In this document: piece after piece, positions 7,891 through 16,661 of the stretch
Layout of the letters: every line of letters begins with the position of its first letter
Numbering within the stretch: the first letter of the stretch is position 1
Source: Kibdelosporangium banguiense
GTDB lineage: Bacteria > Actinomycetota > Actinomycetes > Mycobacteriales > Pseudonocardiaceae
Assembly: GCF_017876405.1 (NCBI RefSeq)
Contig: NZ_JAGINW010000001.1
Coordinates: forward strand, 5,531,203-5,595,202
Direction: 5' to 3'
DNA length: 64,000 nt
Notes under the pieces: generated by a model
The model's input: the letters and a program-made list of their open reading frames with translations, nothing else
Told to the model about the DNA's origin: nothing
Database searches by the model: none
Program-made: the position numbers and the translations under genes

Positions 7891-9132
7891 ATGCACGGCA
7901 CATCTCTCTCCCGACGACTCCCGGCTGTGCTGGCCGGCCTGGTCGTGTCCCTGGCTGCGTGCTCGTCGGCACCCGATGCCGGTGGCCCCGCCACACCGGG
8001 GACCTTCTCGCTCTGGGATCCGTATCCGCAGTTCGACGCCGGTTCCGAGTGGGCGAAGGTGATCGACAAATGCGGGACGGAGGCGGGCGTGAAGATCGAG
8101 CGCCAGGCCTACGACACCACCGACCTGACCAACAAGGTCCTGCTGGCCGCGCAGCAACGCACCGCGCCGAATGTGCTCGTCCTGGACAACCCGGTGGTGT
8201 CCACGCTCGCCGAAGCAGGCGTGCTCAAAGCCAACCAGGAGGTCGGGCTGGACGCGTCGCAGGCGTCGCCGAACCTGGTGTCCGCCGGATCGCAGGGTGG
8301 TCAGACCTACGGCGTGCCGATCGGTGCGAACACCCTGGCGCTTTACTACAACAAGGCCGTGCTCAGCGCTGCCGGTGTCGATCCGGCGGCGGTCAAGGAC
8401 TGGGCGTCCCTGGACGCGGCGTTGGGGAAGGTGAAGGCCGCGGGCAAGAAGGGCATCACATTCTCCGCGATCGGCACCGAGGAAGGCACATTCCAGTTCC
8501 TGCCGTGGTTCTGGGGCTCCGGAGCGGCGCTCACCGATCTCTCCTCGGCCGACGCGGTCTCGGCGCTGTCGCTGTGGAAGTCCTGGCTGGACAAGGGGTA
8601 CGCGCCGAACTCGGTGGTCAACAACACCCAGACCACCAGCTGGCAGGAGTTCGCGACCGGTGAGTACGCGTTCGCCGAGAACGGCACCTGGCAGTTGCAG
8701 AACGCGAAGAAGACCGGCTTCGAGTACGGCGTCATCCCGATCCCCGGCAAGAGCGGCGCCACGGCACCCGCGCCGACAGGTGGTGAGTTCGTGACCGTCA
8801 CCGTGCAGGACAACAAGGACAGCGAGGCGAAGGCTGGTCGCATCGCCACCTGCCTGACCAGCCCGGACAAGGTGATGGCCACGGACACCGCGCTGACCTA
8901 CGTCTCGGCCGTGGCGTCCGTGCAGCAGCAACAGGTTGCCGCACAACCGGAACTGGCTGTCTGGGTGGCGGCGGTGAAGAGCGCGAAAGGCCGCACCGGC
9001 GACAATCTCGGCACGCGCTATCCGCGGATCTCACAGCCGCTGTGGGGTGCCGTGCAGGCTGCCCTCACCGGTGCGAAGACGCCGGAGGCGGCGCTCAAGG
9101 ACGCCCAAACCGCTGCGGCGTCAGCGAAGTAG
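7891..9132 (+). CDS. Sugar ABC transporter substrate-binding lipoprotein
   Basis: The 413-residue product has a short basic N-terminus, a hydrophobic stretch and a lipobox (SLAAC), so it should be anchored to the outer face of the membrane. The remainder resembles family-1 extracellular solute-binding proteins of carbohydrate importers (VPIGANTLALYYNKAVLSAA, and a conserved ENGTWQL segment). AGGAAGGA stands about five bases before the ATG at 7891; an in-frame GTG at 7867 is possible but has no better ribosome site. It is the first gene of an importer operon whose two permease genes follow directly, with a LacI operator just upstream. No ATP-binding subunit is encoded nearby, so a shared ATPase of the MsiK type is likely. 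Confidence 0.9.
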   Translation: MHGTSLSRRLPAVLAGLVVSLAACSSAPDAGGPATPGTFSLWDPYPQFDAGSEWAKVIDKCGTEAGVKIERQAYDTTDLTNKVLLAAQQRTAPNVLVLDNPVVSTLAEAGVLKANQEVGLDASQASPNLVSAGSQGGQTYGVPIGANTLALYYNKAVLSAAGVDPAAVKDWASLDAALGKVKAAGKKGITFSAIGTEEGTFQFLPWFWGSGAALTDLSSADAVSALSLWKSWLDKGYAPNSVVNNTQTTSWQEFATGEYAFAENGTWQLQNAKKTGFEYGVIPIPGKSGATAPAPTGGEFVTVTVQDNKDSEAKAGRIATCLTSPDKVMATDTALTYVSAVASVQQQQVAAQPELAVWVAAVKSAKGRTGDNLGTRYPRISQPLWGAVQAALTGAKTPEAALKDAQTAAASAK

Positions 9133-10032
9133 ATGCAGGCGCGTTCGCAGGCCGTCGCCCGGCAACTCACCGGATGGGCGTTCCTGGTACCTCTGGTCGC
9201 CTACCTGTTGGTGTGTTACGCCTACCCGTTGTTCACCAACATCGACCTGAGCATCCGCAACTACACCGTCCGTACGTTCGTCCACGGCGGCGCGCCGCTG
9301 GCCGGGTTCACCAACTACGTCACAGTGTTCGGTGACCCGACCTTCGGCACGGCGTTGATCAACACGGTCGTCTTCACCGTCGCGTCACTGGCTTTCCAGT
9401 ACGTGATCGGCCTGGCGATGGCCGTGTTCTTCGCCCGCGGCTTCCGGTTGTCGGCGACCCTGCGCGGGCTGTTCCTGGTGCCCTGGCTGCTGCCGTTGAT
9501 CGTGTCGGCGTCCACCTGGGCCTGGCTGCTCAACAGTGAGTCCGGCCTGGTCAACGCGGCACTGGGACTCGTGGGCGTGGACCCGGTCAACTGGCTGACC
9601 TCGCCGTCCTGGTCGCTGGTGTCGGTGACCATCGCCAACATCTGGATCGGCATCCCGTTCAACCTCGCCGTGCTCTACAGTGGACTGCAGAACATCCCCC
9701 GCGAGGTGTACGAGGCGTCCTCGTTGGACGGCGCGAGCGGCTGGCAGACCTTCCGGCACATCACCTTTCCCATGCTGCGCCCGGTCTCCGCGATCACCCT
9801 GCTGCTCGGCCTGGTCTACACGCTGAAGGTGTTCGACATCATCTGGATCATGACAAAGGGCGGGCCGAGCGGTTCCTCCACCACGCTGGCCACCTGGTCC
9901 TACGAACTCGGGTTCGGCAGCATGGTGCCCCGGTTCGGGCCCAGCGCCGCGGTCGGCAACGTCCTCATCCTGATCGCGCTGGCCGCCGGGCTGGTGTACA
10001 TCCGCATGCAGCGCAGGCAGGAGGCGGCATGA
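9133..10032 (+). CDS. Sugar ABC transporter permease (MalF type)
   Basis: This 299-residue membrane protein has six hydrophobic segments and the EAA-like cytoplasmic loop EASSLDGASGWQTFRHITFP, which contacts the transport ATPase. It follows the binding-protein stop codon with no gap and overlaps the next permease gene by four bases. It pairs with the 10029 product to form the membrane channel for the sugar captured by the 7891 lipoprotein. Confidence 0.93.
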   Translation: MQARSQAVARQLTGWAFLVPLVAYLLVCYAYPLFTNIDLSIRNYTVRTFVHGGAPLAGFTNYVTVFGDPTFGTALINTVVFTVASLAFQYVIGLAMAVFFARGFRLSATLRGLFLVPWLLPLIVSASTWAWLLNSESGLVNAALGLVGVDPVNWLTSPSWSLVSVTIANIWIGIPFNLAVLYSGLQNIPREVYEASSLDGASGWQTFRHITFPMLRPVSAITLLLGLVYTLKVFDIIWIMTKGGPSGSSTTLATWSYELGFGSMVPRFGPSAAVGNVLILIALAAGLVYIRMQRRQEAA

Positions 10033-10841
10033 GGCGTGGGTCCTGGCGCACGGTCATCGGTCTGCTGCTGACCGCGGTGATGTTGTTCCCGGTCTACTGG
10101 ATGGTCAACGTGTCGCTCACGCCCGCGAGCGACATGCGCAAGTCACCGCCCAGCCTGTTCCCGGCCGCGCCGACATTCGAGGGATATCAACGGGTCCTGC
10201 GCGAGCAGTTGCCCTACTTCGGGACGAGCCTGCTCGTCGCGCTGGGTACGGTCGTGCTGACCCTGGTGCTGGCCGCGCCCGCCGCGTACTCGCTGGCCAA
10301 GCTTCGTCCGCGGGGGCGCGGCACACTCGGCTTCGTCCTGCTGGTCGCCCAGATGATTCCCGGCATCATCATGGCGCTGGGTTTCTACGGTATCTACGTC
10401 AGCCTGGGCATCACCAACACGGTCTGGGGCCTGATCTTCGCCGACTCGACCATCGCGGTGCCGTTCGCCGTGCTGATCCTCACGTCCTTCATGGCATCCG
10501 TGCCCGGCGAACTGCTGCAGGCCGCTCGGATCGACGGCGCCGGGCCGTGGCGGACGTTCGTCTCGATCGTGCTGCCCGCCAGCCGCAACGGCGTGGTGAC
10601 CGCGGCGCTGTTCTCGTTCCTGTGGGCGTGGTCGGACTTCATCTTCGCGGCCACATTGGACGCAGGCGGCCGGATGCAGCCGCTCACCCTGGGGATCTAC
10701 CGCTACATCGGCAACAACAACCAGGAATGGAACTCCATCATGGCAACGGCCGTGGTCGCTTCCGTTCCCGCGACAGTGCTTCTCGTGGTGGCCCAGCGTT
10801 ATGTCGCCGCCGGCGTCACCGCCGGGGCCGTCAAAGACTGA
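10029..10841 (+). CDS. Sugar ABC transporter permease (MalG type)
   Basis: The 270-residue product has about six membrane helices and the conserved loop QAARIDGAGPWRTFVSIVLP (EAA motif). It begins at an ATG that overlaps the stop codon of the partner permease (ATGA), indicating translational coupling. It ends 13 bp before the glycosidase gene, so importer and intracellular glycosidase appear to form one operon. Confidence 0.93.
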   Translation: MRRGSWRTVIGLLLTAVMLFPVYWMVNVSLTPASDMRKSPPSLFPAAPTFEGYQRVLREQLPYFGTSLLVALGTVVLTLVLAAPAAYSLAKLRPRGRGTLGFVLLVAQMIPGIIMALGFYGIYVSLGITNTVWGLIFADSTIAVPFAVLILTSFMASVPGELLQAARIDGAGPWRTFVSIVLPASRNGVVTAALFSFLWAWSDFIFAATLDAGGRMQPLTLGIYRYIGNNNQEWNSIMATAVVASVPATVLLVVAQRYVAAGVTAGAVKD

Positions 10842-10854
10842 AAGGAACTCCTCT

Positions 10855-12558
10855 GTGGTACCCGAGTTCTCCGTCAGGGAGATCCCCTTCAGCCGGTCCG
10901 GCGCCTGGTTCAACCTCTCACCCGTGGTAGGCCTGGCAACCTATGCCGACGACGTTCACCTGGTGTCCCATCGCAACGGCATGCACCCTGTGTTGTCGCT
11001 CGTTCCCGTGGCCGACGGCCAGCCCGCGACCGCGGAGATCACAGCCGAGCCCGCGACGCTCACCTGGAGTGCGGGGGACAAGCGGATCACTGCTGTGTTC
11101 GCCTCCCCGGACACGCTTCGGATCTCCGGAACCGGCATGGGAATGCGGATCAGTGCGGCCGAACCGGTCCTGACTCCGTTCACCGGCACGTACTTCTTCG
11201 GTGATCCCGTCGGCGGGCTGGTATTCACCTCCTATGAGACCGGGCACCGCTTCCGCCTGACAGTCCTTTTCGGACAATTCGATCGAGCCGGTGAACAGGA
11301 ACTCGGTGAAGCCGATCGAACGGTCGTCGTGGGAGGTGACGACGGCTCATGGGAGCTCGTTGTCGAGGAGCTCACCACCGCGCGGCCGTCGTTTACGCCC
11401 GCAGCAGACTTTCCGGCAACAGTTACCGCTACGCGCGATGCCTTCGGCCAGTTCACCGACGCGGTGGCGCCGTGGCGCGACGACCGGACGCCGGCCGCCG
11501 AGCTGGCCTGTTACGTGATCTGGTCCGCGACTGTGAATCCCGCCGGATTCATCACCCGCCCCGCGGTGCTGATGTCGAAGCACTGGATGGACAAGGTGTG
11601 GAGCTGGGACCACTGCTTCAACGCGCTGAGCCTCGCCCCTGGCGCGCCCGGCCTGGCCTGGGACCAGTTCCAGGTGATGTTCGACCACCAGGACGCCCAG
11701 GGCGCGCTGCCGGACTCGGTCACACACGCGGAAGTGCTCCACAACTTCGTCAAACCGCCCATCCACGGCTGGGCCCTGACCCGCCTGCGCGAACGTCTCC
11801 CCGGCGGGCTCCCCGACCCCGAACTGGCCTACCGCCAGCTCGCGGCCTGGACATCCTTCTGGCTGAACCACCGGCGTGCACCTGGCCAGAACCTGGCGTA
11901 CTACGAACACGGCAACGACAGCGGCTGGGACAACTCCACCGTGTTCGGCGAAGAACGTCTTGTCCAATCCGCGGATCTCGCTGCTTTCCTTGTGCTGCAG
12001 ATGAAGGAGCTCGCCACTCTGGCAGCCGAACTGGGCGATGAGTCCGCTCGATGGGCAGAGCGTGCCGACAGCATGCTCGACGCGATGATGAACGAACTGT
12101 GGAACGGCACCAGGTTCGTCAGTCGCGGCGTGACCACTGGGACAGTCCGGTCCAGCTCCAGCCTGCTCGACCTCATGCCCGTCGTGCTGGGCGAGTACCT
12201 GCCACGCGACGTGTTCAGCCGGCTGTGCGCAGGCGTCACGGAGCATCTGACCTCGGTGGGACTGGCCACGGAGCTGCCGGGTTCGCCGCACTACGAGGCC
12301 GACGGATATTGGCGAGGGCCCGTGTGGGCGCCGGCCACCGTCCTGATCGAGGACGGCCTGCGCCGAGGCGGCGCCGTCGAACTCGCCGACCAGGTGAGCG
12401 AACGTTTCCGTGCCACATGTGAGAAATCAGGGTTCGCGGAGAACTTCGATGCCCTGACCGGCGAGGGGCTACGCGACCGGGCGTATACGTGGACAGCCAG
12501 TGCCTACCTCGTCCTCGCCGGGAGAGCCCGGTCCGCCGAGGGTCCATATCGGACATGA
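10855..12558 (+). CDS. GH63-like (clan GH-G) alpha-glycosidase, cytoplasmic
   Basis: The 567-residue product has no signal peptide. It carries blocks typical of (alpha/alpha)6-barrel GH63 and trehalase-like enzymes: WSWDHCFNALSL, a GNDSGWDNSTVF motif with the likely catalytic acid Asp, and YWRGPVWAPATVLIEDG near the C-terminus. An N-terminal beta-domain of about 190 residues precedes the barrel. I chose the GTG at 10855 (AAAGGAAC about ten bases upstream) over an in-frame start at 10801 that would overlap the permease. As last gene of the LacI-controlled importer operon it probably hydrolyses the imported glycoside. Known bacterial relatives act on alpha-glucosides or on glucosyl/mannosylglycerate, so the substrate is open. 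Confidence 0.75.
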   Translation: MVPEFSVREIPFSRSGAWFNLSPVVGLATYADDVHLVSHRNGMHPVLSLVPVADGQPATAEITAEPATLTWSAGDKRITAVFASPDTLRISGTGMGMRISAAEPVLTPFTGTYFFGDPVGGLVFTSYETGHRFRLTVLFGQFDRAGEQELGEADRTVVVGGDDGSWELVVEELTTARPSFTPAADFPATVTATRDAFGQFTDAVAPWRDDRTPAAELACYVIWSATVNPAGFITRPAVLMSKHWMDKVWSWDHCFNALSLAPGAPGLAWDQFQVMFDHQDAQGALPDSVTHAEVLHNFVKPPIHGWALTRLRERLPGGLPDPELAYRQLAAWTSFWLNHRRAPGQNLAYYEHGNDSGWDNSTVFGEERLVQSADLAAFLVLQMKELATLAAELGDESARWAERADSMLDAMMNELWNGTRFVSRGVTTGTVRSSSSLLDLMPVVLGEYLPRDVFSRLCAGVTEHLTSVGLATELPGSPHYEADGYWRGPVWAPATVLIEDGLRRGGAVELADQVSERFRATCEKSGFAENFDALTGEGLRDRAYTWTASAYLVLAGRARSAEGPYRT

Positions 12559-12601
12559 CCGGGTAACTCTTGACCGTCACGCTCTGTCAGTGCCATAGTC
12601 G

Positions 12602-12615
12602 TCGAAGCGCTTCGA
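12602..12615. promoter_or_regulatory. LacI-type operator upstream of the GH12 gene
   Basis: TCGAAGCGCTTCGA is a perfect 14-bp palindrome 52 bp before the GH12 start. It shares the TCGAA/TTCGA arms of the sites at 6623 and 7839, but the centre is AAGCGCTT instead of AACCGGTT. It may belong to another LacI-family protein or be a variant site for the same one. Confidence 0.65.
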
Positions 12616-12667
12616 TTGGCGCGACCCTGCACCTGTCCGTGCAACGACGCCCGGAAGGAACCCATCC

Positions 12668-13363
12668 ATGCGCAATCCACTACGTTCGCTGGTGAGCGGA
12701 ATCGCCGCGGTCCTCCTCGTCACCCTGGCGCCAGTGGGGACGGCACAGGCGGCCGCCTGGTCATCGACGGACAAATGGGGAACCTGGTCCAACGGTGGCT
12801 ACACAGTCCGTAACGACGTCTGGGGTGGTGGCGCCGGCCCGCAGTCGATCTGGGCGAACTCGTACAGCAACTGGGGAGTCTGGGCGAACCACCCCAACAC
12901 CGGCGGCGTGAAGTCCTATCCGCACGCGGGCCGCAACATCGGCCGGAACCTGAGCGGCCTGCGAAGCCTGGTCAGCAACTTCAACGTGTCCAGGCCAGGC
13001 GGCGGAGCCTACGCGACGGCCTACGACATCTGGGCGAACAACAACGCCTACGAAGTCATGCTGTGGATGAACAAGCAAGGCGCCGTGGGGCCGATCGGCT
13101 CGAAACAGGCCACGGCGACGGTCGGCGGCCACACATGGGACGTCTATCGCGGGAGCAACGGTTCCAACGCCGTGTTCTCCTTCGTGCGCACGTCCAACAC
13201 GAACTCCGGTTCGGTCGATGTGCTCGCAGTGCTGAACTGGATCCGCAACCGTGGCTGGTACGGCGACGTGACCCTCGGCGAAGTCCAGTTCGGCTTCGAG
13301 ATCACCTCGTCGGCGGGCGGCATGAACTTCACCGCCAACAGCTACTCCGTTTCCTCCTCCTGA
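12668..13363 (+). CDS. Secreted GH12 endoglucanase/xyloglucanase
   Basis: The 231-residue product has a signal peptide ending near GTAQA/AAW and a single GH12 beta-jelly-roll domain. The catalytic nucleophile is expected in the segment AYEVMLWMN (Glu129) and the acid/base in QFGFEITSS (Glu211). The N-terminal block with ND(V)WGGGAGPQSIW also fits the family. GH12 enzymes cut beta-1,4-glucan or xyloglucan outside the cell. No cellulose-binding module is attached. GGAAGGA precedes the ATG at 12668. A LacI-type palindrome lies upstream and a strong hairpin follows, so it is probably a single-gene transcription unit. Confidence 0.85.
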   Translation: MRNPLRSLVSGIAAVLLVTLAPVGTAQAAAWSSTDKWGTWSNGGYTVRNDVWGGGAGPQSIWANSYSNWGVWANHPNTGGVKSYPHAGRNIGRNLSGLRSLVSNFNVSRPGGGAYATAYDIWANNNAYEVMLWMNKQGAVGPIGSKQATATVGGHTWDVYRGSNGSNAVFSFVRTSNTNSGSVDVLAVLNWIRNRGWYGDVTLGEVQFGFEITSSAGGMNFTANSYSVSSS

Positions 13364-13379
13364 CAGCCGGAATCCGTTG

Positions 13380-13408
13380 CGGGGGTGCCGGCGGCAACGG
13401 CACCCCCG
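13380..13408. terminator. Terminator hairpin after the GH12 gene
   Basis: CGGGGGTGCCG and CGGCACCCCCG form an 11-bp GC-rich stem with a seven-base loop, 16 bp after the GH12 stop codon and upstream of the next promoter. Confidence 0.75.
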
Positions 13409-13420
13409 TACGTGCGTGCA

Positions 13421-13436
13421 GTCGAAGCGATTCGAC
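13421..13436. promoter_or_regulatory. LacI-type operator upstream of the PL26-type gene
   Basis: GTCGAAGCGATTCGAC has perfect six-base arms around a GCGA centre. It closely matches the GH12 operator (GTCGAAGCGCTTCGAT at 12601-12616), with one change at the centre and one at the edge, suggesting that both genes answer to the same regulator. Confidence 0.6.
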
Positions 13437-13469
13437 GTCCGTGTCACCGTCCCCCTTGCGGCCGGCTTC

Positions 13470-13483
13470 GGAAAGCGTTTTCC
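13470..13483. promoter_or_regulatory. Possible second operator upstream of the PL26-type gene
   Basis: GGAAAGCGTTTTCC is a near-perfect palindrome with a central CG, 37 bp before the start. It differs from the TCGAA-type boxes and could be the target of another LacI-family protein. Confidence 0.35.
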
Positions 13484-13520
13484 TGGAGTCGGCACCTCGG
13501 ACCCGGAACGGAGTCGACGA

Positions 13521-16214
13521 ATGTCCCCCTTCACCCGACGGACCCTGTTGGCCGGCGGCACCGTATTGCCGCTGACGTTATCCGCGCAGGTAGGCAGGGC
13601 GGCAGAGGCCGCCGAACCGACTGAGGTGCACTGGCTCGAAGGCGGTGTGCCCGGCGAGATGACCGGTGTGACATGGGGATTGCCCTGGCCGAAGGGGAAG
13701 TTGCGACCGGATCAGTCGTTCAGCCTGCGCACAGCCGACGGAACCACGGTGCCTGTGCAGACATGGCCAATCGGCTACTGGCCTGACGGCTCGTTGAAGT
13801 GGAGTGCGCACGCCATGGCCGCCGGTGCACCAGCGGCTGAGCGGTACCTGTTGGCGCCCGGACCGGCTGCGGCACCGGCGAAAGCGGTCACCGTGACCTG
13901 GCAGGCAGGCCGGATCGTGGTGGATACCGGGCTGCTGCGGTGCACGATCAACATGGGCGGAAAGGTGTTGATCGATGCCGTCTCGCGAGGCGGCAAGGTG
14001 GTGGCGAGGGCAGGTGAGCTGGTCTGCTTGCACCAGAACGATCCCGACGAGAACGACGAAGGCGGCCGTAAGGTCGAGAGGTATACCGGCGAAGTGCAGC
14101 GGGTGACGGTCGAACAGAGCGGACCGGTCCGCGCGGTGTTGCGGATCGATGGCAAGCACCGTGCCAAGAACCGTGGCCGGGAGTGGCTGCCCTTCACTGT
14201 CAGGCTGTACTTCCACGCGGGTGCGGAGAACTTCCGGATGGTGCACAGCTTTGTCTTCGATGGCAATGCCGGCAAGGACTTCATCCGAGGGCTCGGTGTC
14301 CGCTTCCAGGTGCCGTTGAACGATGAACCGCACAACCGGCATGTCCGGTTCGCCAGTGCCGAAGGAGGCTTGTTCACCGAGGCGGTGCGTGGCATCACCG
14401 GGCTGCGCCGTGATCCGGGCTCGGCTGTCCGTGCCGCACAGGTCGCCGGCCGCGCCACGCCTGACGTGTCCACTTGGGACACGCGGGTGAGCTCGCGGCT
14501 TCAGCTGATCCCGGCCTGGAATGACTACACACTCAGCCAGTTGACGGCCGACGGATTCGTGATCCGCAAGCGGACGAAACCGGGCCACAGCTGGATCCAG
14601 GCCGCCGCGGGCACTCGGGCGGGCGGGTTCGGCTACGTCGGTGGGGCGAGCGGCGGTTTTGCCTTCGGCATGCGCGACTTCTGGCAGCTACACCCGACAC
14701 AGCTGGACATCCGTGGTGCCGCGGGAACGTCGGCCGAGGTCACTCTGTGGCTGTGGTCGCCGGACGCCAGGCCGATGGATCTGCGGTTCTACCACGACGG
14801 CATGGGCATGGACACGTATCCCAAGCAGCTCGAAGGGTTGGAGATCACCTACGAGGACTACGAACCCGGATTCGGCGACCCGTACGGCATAGCCCGGACA
14901 AGCGAGCTGACATTCTGGGCGCTGGACGCAACACCATCAGCGGAACGGCTCGCCGCGCAGGCCGCAGTGGTTCGCACTCCGCCTGTGCTGGTCACCGCTC
15001 CGCAGCGGATGCGGGACGCGGGCGTGTTCGGCGACTGGTCCCCTGTGGACAGATCGACGCCGGCCAAGGCGCGGATCGAGGACCGGCTCGATTTCCTCTT
15101 CGACTTCCACCGCAAGCAAGTAGACCAGCGCCGATGGTACGGATTCTGGGACTACGGCGACGTAATGCACACCTACGACAACGACCGGCACGAGTGGCGC
15201 TACGACATCGGCGGCTACGCGTGGGACAACTCGGAGCTCAGCACCGACCTGTGGCTGTGGTACAGCTACCTCAGGACCGGACGAGCGGACATCTTCCGCA
15301 TGGCCGAAGCCATGACCCGTCACACCGGCGAGGTCGACGTGTACCACATCGGCAAGTACGCCGACCTCGGCACACGCCACGGCGTCCAGCACTGGGCCGA
15401 CAGCGCCAAGCAGTTGCGGATCAGCACCGCCGCCAACCGCAGGTTCCTCTACTTCCTCACCGCCGACGAACGCATCGGCGACCTACTGCACGATCTGGTC
15501 GACGCGGACAAGACATTCCTCGCCCTCGACCCACTGCGCAAAATCCGCACAGAGCCCTACGAGCCCGACCCCAAAGCCTTGGCCGTCAGCCTGGGAACAG
15601 ACTGGGGCGCACTCGCCGCGGCCTGGTTCACCGAATGGGAAAGAGCCGGCGACCCAATCGCGCGCACAAAGCTGACAGACACATGCACCGCAATCGGCAA
15701 ACTGACGAACGGATTCATCACAGGCGAAGGCCGCTACAACCTGACCACAGGCAAGTTCGCCACCGACACCGTGGCAGTTTCCGTATCACACCTCAGCGCG
15801 GTGTTCGGACTGGTGGAAATGTGCAGCGAGATCATCGCCGCGGCCACCCTTCCCGAGTTCGAACGCGCCTGGCTCCAGTACTGCACGCTCTACAACGCCA
15901 CCGCCGCCGAGCAAACAGCCGCCGTCGGCCAGTCCTTCGGAACCCTCAACCTGAAACAAGCACACGCCCGCCTGACCGCCTACGCCGCAGCAAAAACAAA
16001 CAACCCAACCCTGGCCGCCCGCGCCTGGACCGAACTCGACCGAGGCGAAGCCGGCTACCCCACAACAAGCCCGTGGACAAGCACAAGAATATCCGGCCCC
16101 GCAGTCCTCAACCCAGTCGACGAAGCAACCTGGGTATCAACCAACGCCACCGCCCAATATGGACTGGCCGCCATCCAGTGCCTAGCCTTGATAGGAGACC
16201 AGATCCCCAGCTGA
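13521..16214 (+). CDS. Exported PcRGLX/YetA-like protein, putative PL26 exo-rhamnogalacturonan lyase
   Basis: The 897-residue product opens with a Tat-type signal (MSPFTRRTLLAGGTVLPLTL). The first domain contains VTWGLPWPKGKL and IGYWPDGSLKWSAHAMA, which I recognise from the PcRGLX/YetA family that includes PL26 exo-rhamnogalacturonan lyases. Central and C-terminal parts include WDYGDVMHTYDNDRHEWRYD and an alpha-helical region expected of the (alpha/alpha) domain. The ATG at 13521 was chosen because it starts the twin-arginine signal. Leu20 in the signal is encoded by TTA, a rare codon in this DNA. Activity on pectin backbones is inferred from the family only; many members are uncharacterised. 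Confidence 0.68.
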   Translation: MSPFTRRTLLAGGTVLPLTLSAQVGRAAEAAEPTEVHWLEGGVPGEMTGVTWGLPWPKGKLRPDQSFSLRTADGTTVPVQTWPIGYWPDGSLKWSAHAMAAGAPAAERYLLAPGPAAAPAKAVTVTWQAGRIVVDTGLLRCTINMGGKVLIDAVSRGGKVVARAGELVCLHQNDPDENDEGGRKVERYTGEVQRVTVEQSGPVRAVLRIDGKHRAKNRGREWLPFTVRLYFHAGAENFRMVHSFVFDGNAGKDFIRGLGVRFQVPLNDEPHNRHVRFASAEGGLFTEAVRGITGLRRDPGSAVRAAQVAGRATPDVSTWDTRVSSRLQLIPAWNDYTLSQLTADGFVIRKRTKPGHSWIQAAAGTRAGGFGYVGGASGGFAFGMRDFWQLHPTQLDIRGAAGTSAEVTLWLWSPDARPMDLRFYHDGMGMDTYPKQLEGLEITYEDYEPGFGDPYGIARTSELTFWALDATPSAERLAAQAAVVRTPPVLVTAPQRMRDAGVFGDWSPVDRSTPAKARIEDRLDFLFDFHRKQVDQRRWYGFWDYGDVMHTYDNDRHEWRYDIGGYAWDNSELSTDLWLWYSYLRTGRADIFRMAEAMTRHTGEVDVYHIGKYADLGTRHGVQHWADSAKQLRISTAANRRFLYFLTADERIGDLLHDLVDADKTFLALDPLRKIRTEPYEPDPKALAVSLGTDWGALAAAWFTEWERAGDPIARTKLTDTCTAIGKLTNGFITGEGRYNLTTGKFATDTVAVSVSHLSAVFGLVEMCSEIIAAATLPEFERAWLQYCTLYNATAAEQTAAVGQSFGTLNLKQAHARLTAYAAAKTNNPTLAARAWTELDRGEAGYPTTSPWTSTRISGPAVLNPVDEATWVSTNATAQYGLAAIQCLALIGDQIPS

Positions 16215-16287
16215 GCCTTCGCAGTGCCGCCTCACCCCCTTGCGCCATTCAGGTGAATCCCGTGCGGACGAAGGGGACAACACTCAG

Positions 16288-16301
16288 GACACATCTGTGT
16301 C
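16288..16301. promoter_or_regulatory. Inverted repeat before the CmtR-like gene, candidate operator
   Basis: GACACA-TC-TGTGTC is a perfect six-base inverted repeat ending 24 bp before the start codon. ArsR-family sensors usually bind such repeats over their own promoter. It does not resemble the operator I recall for mycobacterial CmtR, so the assignment is tentative. Confidence 0.4.
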
Positions 16302-16325
16302 AGCTGTCGCTGTACTGTTTTAGTC

Positions 16326-16661
16326 ATGCTGACGTGTGAGACGCGGGAATCGGCGCTGGCCCGGCTGGGGCGGGCGCTGGCCGACCCGACCCGTTGCCGC
16401 ATCCTGGTGGCGCTGTTGGACGGGGTGTGTTACCCGGGTCAGCTGGCGTCGCAGCTCGGGTTGACTCGCTCGAACGTGTCCAACCACCTGTCCTGCCTGC
16501 GCGGCTGCGGCCTGGTCGTGGCCACTTATGAGGGCCGCCAGGTCCGCTACGCACTGGCCGACGCGCACCTGGCTCGCGCACTGGGCGAGCTGGTGCAGGT
16601 GGTGCTCGCGGTGGACACCGACCAAGCCTGCGTCGACGAGAAGCCTACGCAAGAGGATTGA
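16326..16661 (+). CDS. cmtR: CmtR-type Cd(II)/Pb(II)-sensing ArsR family repressor
   Basis: The 111-residue protein is an ArsR/SmtB winged-helix repressor. Its sequence (MLTCETRESALARLGRALAD at the start, then LTRSNVSNHLSCLRGCGLVV) matches, as I remember it, Mycobacterium tuberculosis CmtR almost residue for residue over the first 100 positions. The metal-binding cysteines of CmtR, Cys57, Cys61 and Cys102, occur here at exactly those positions. In mycobacteria CmtR represses a P-type metal ATPase gene (ctpG). No ATPase or other metal gene is present here, so it stands alone, and its 3' end overlaps the converging DinB gene by 17 bp. The high conservation against unrelated neighbours suggests horizontal acquisition. 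Confidence 0.9.
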   Translation: MLTCETRESALARLGRALADPTRCRILVALLDGVCYPGQLASQLGLTRSNVSNHLSCLRGCGLVVATYEGRQVRYALADAHLARALGELVQVVLAVDTDQACVDEKPTQED

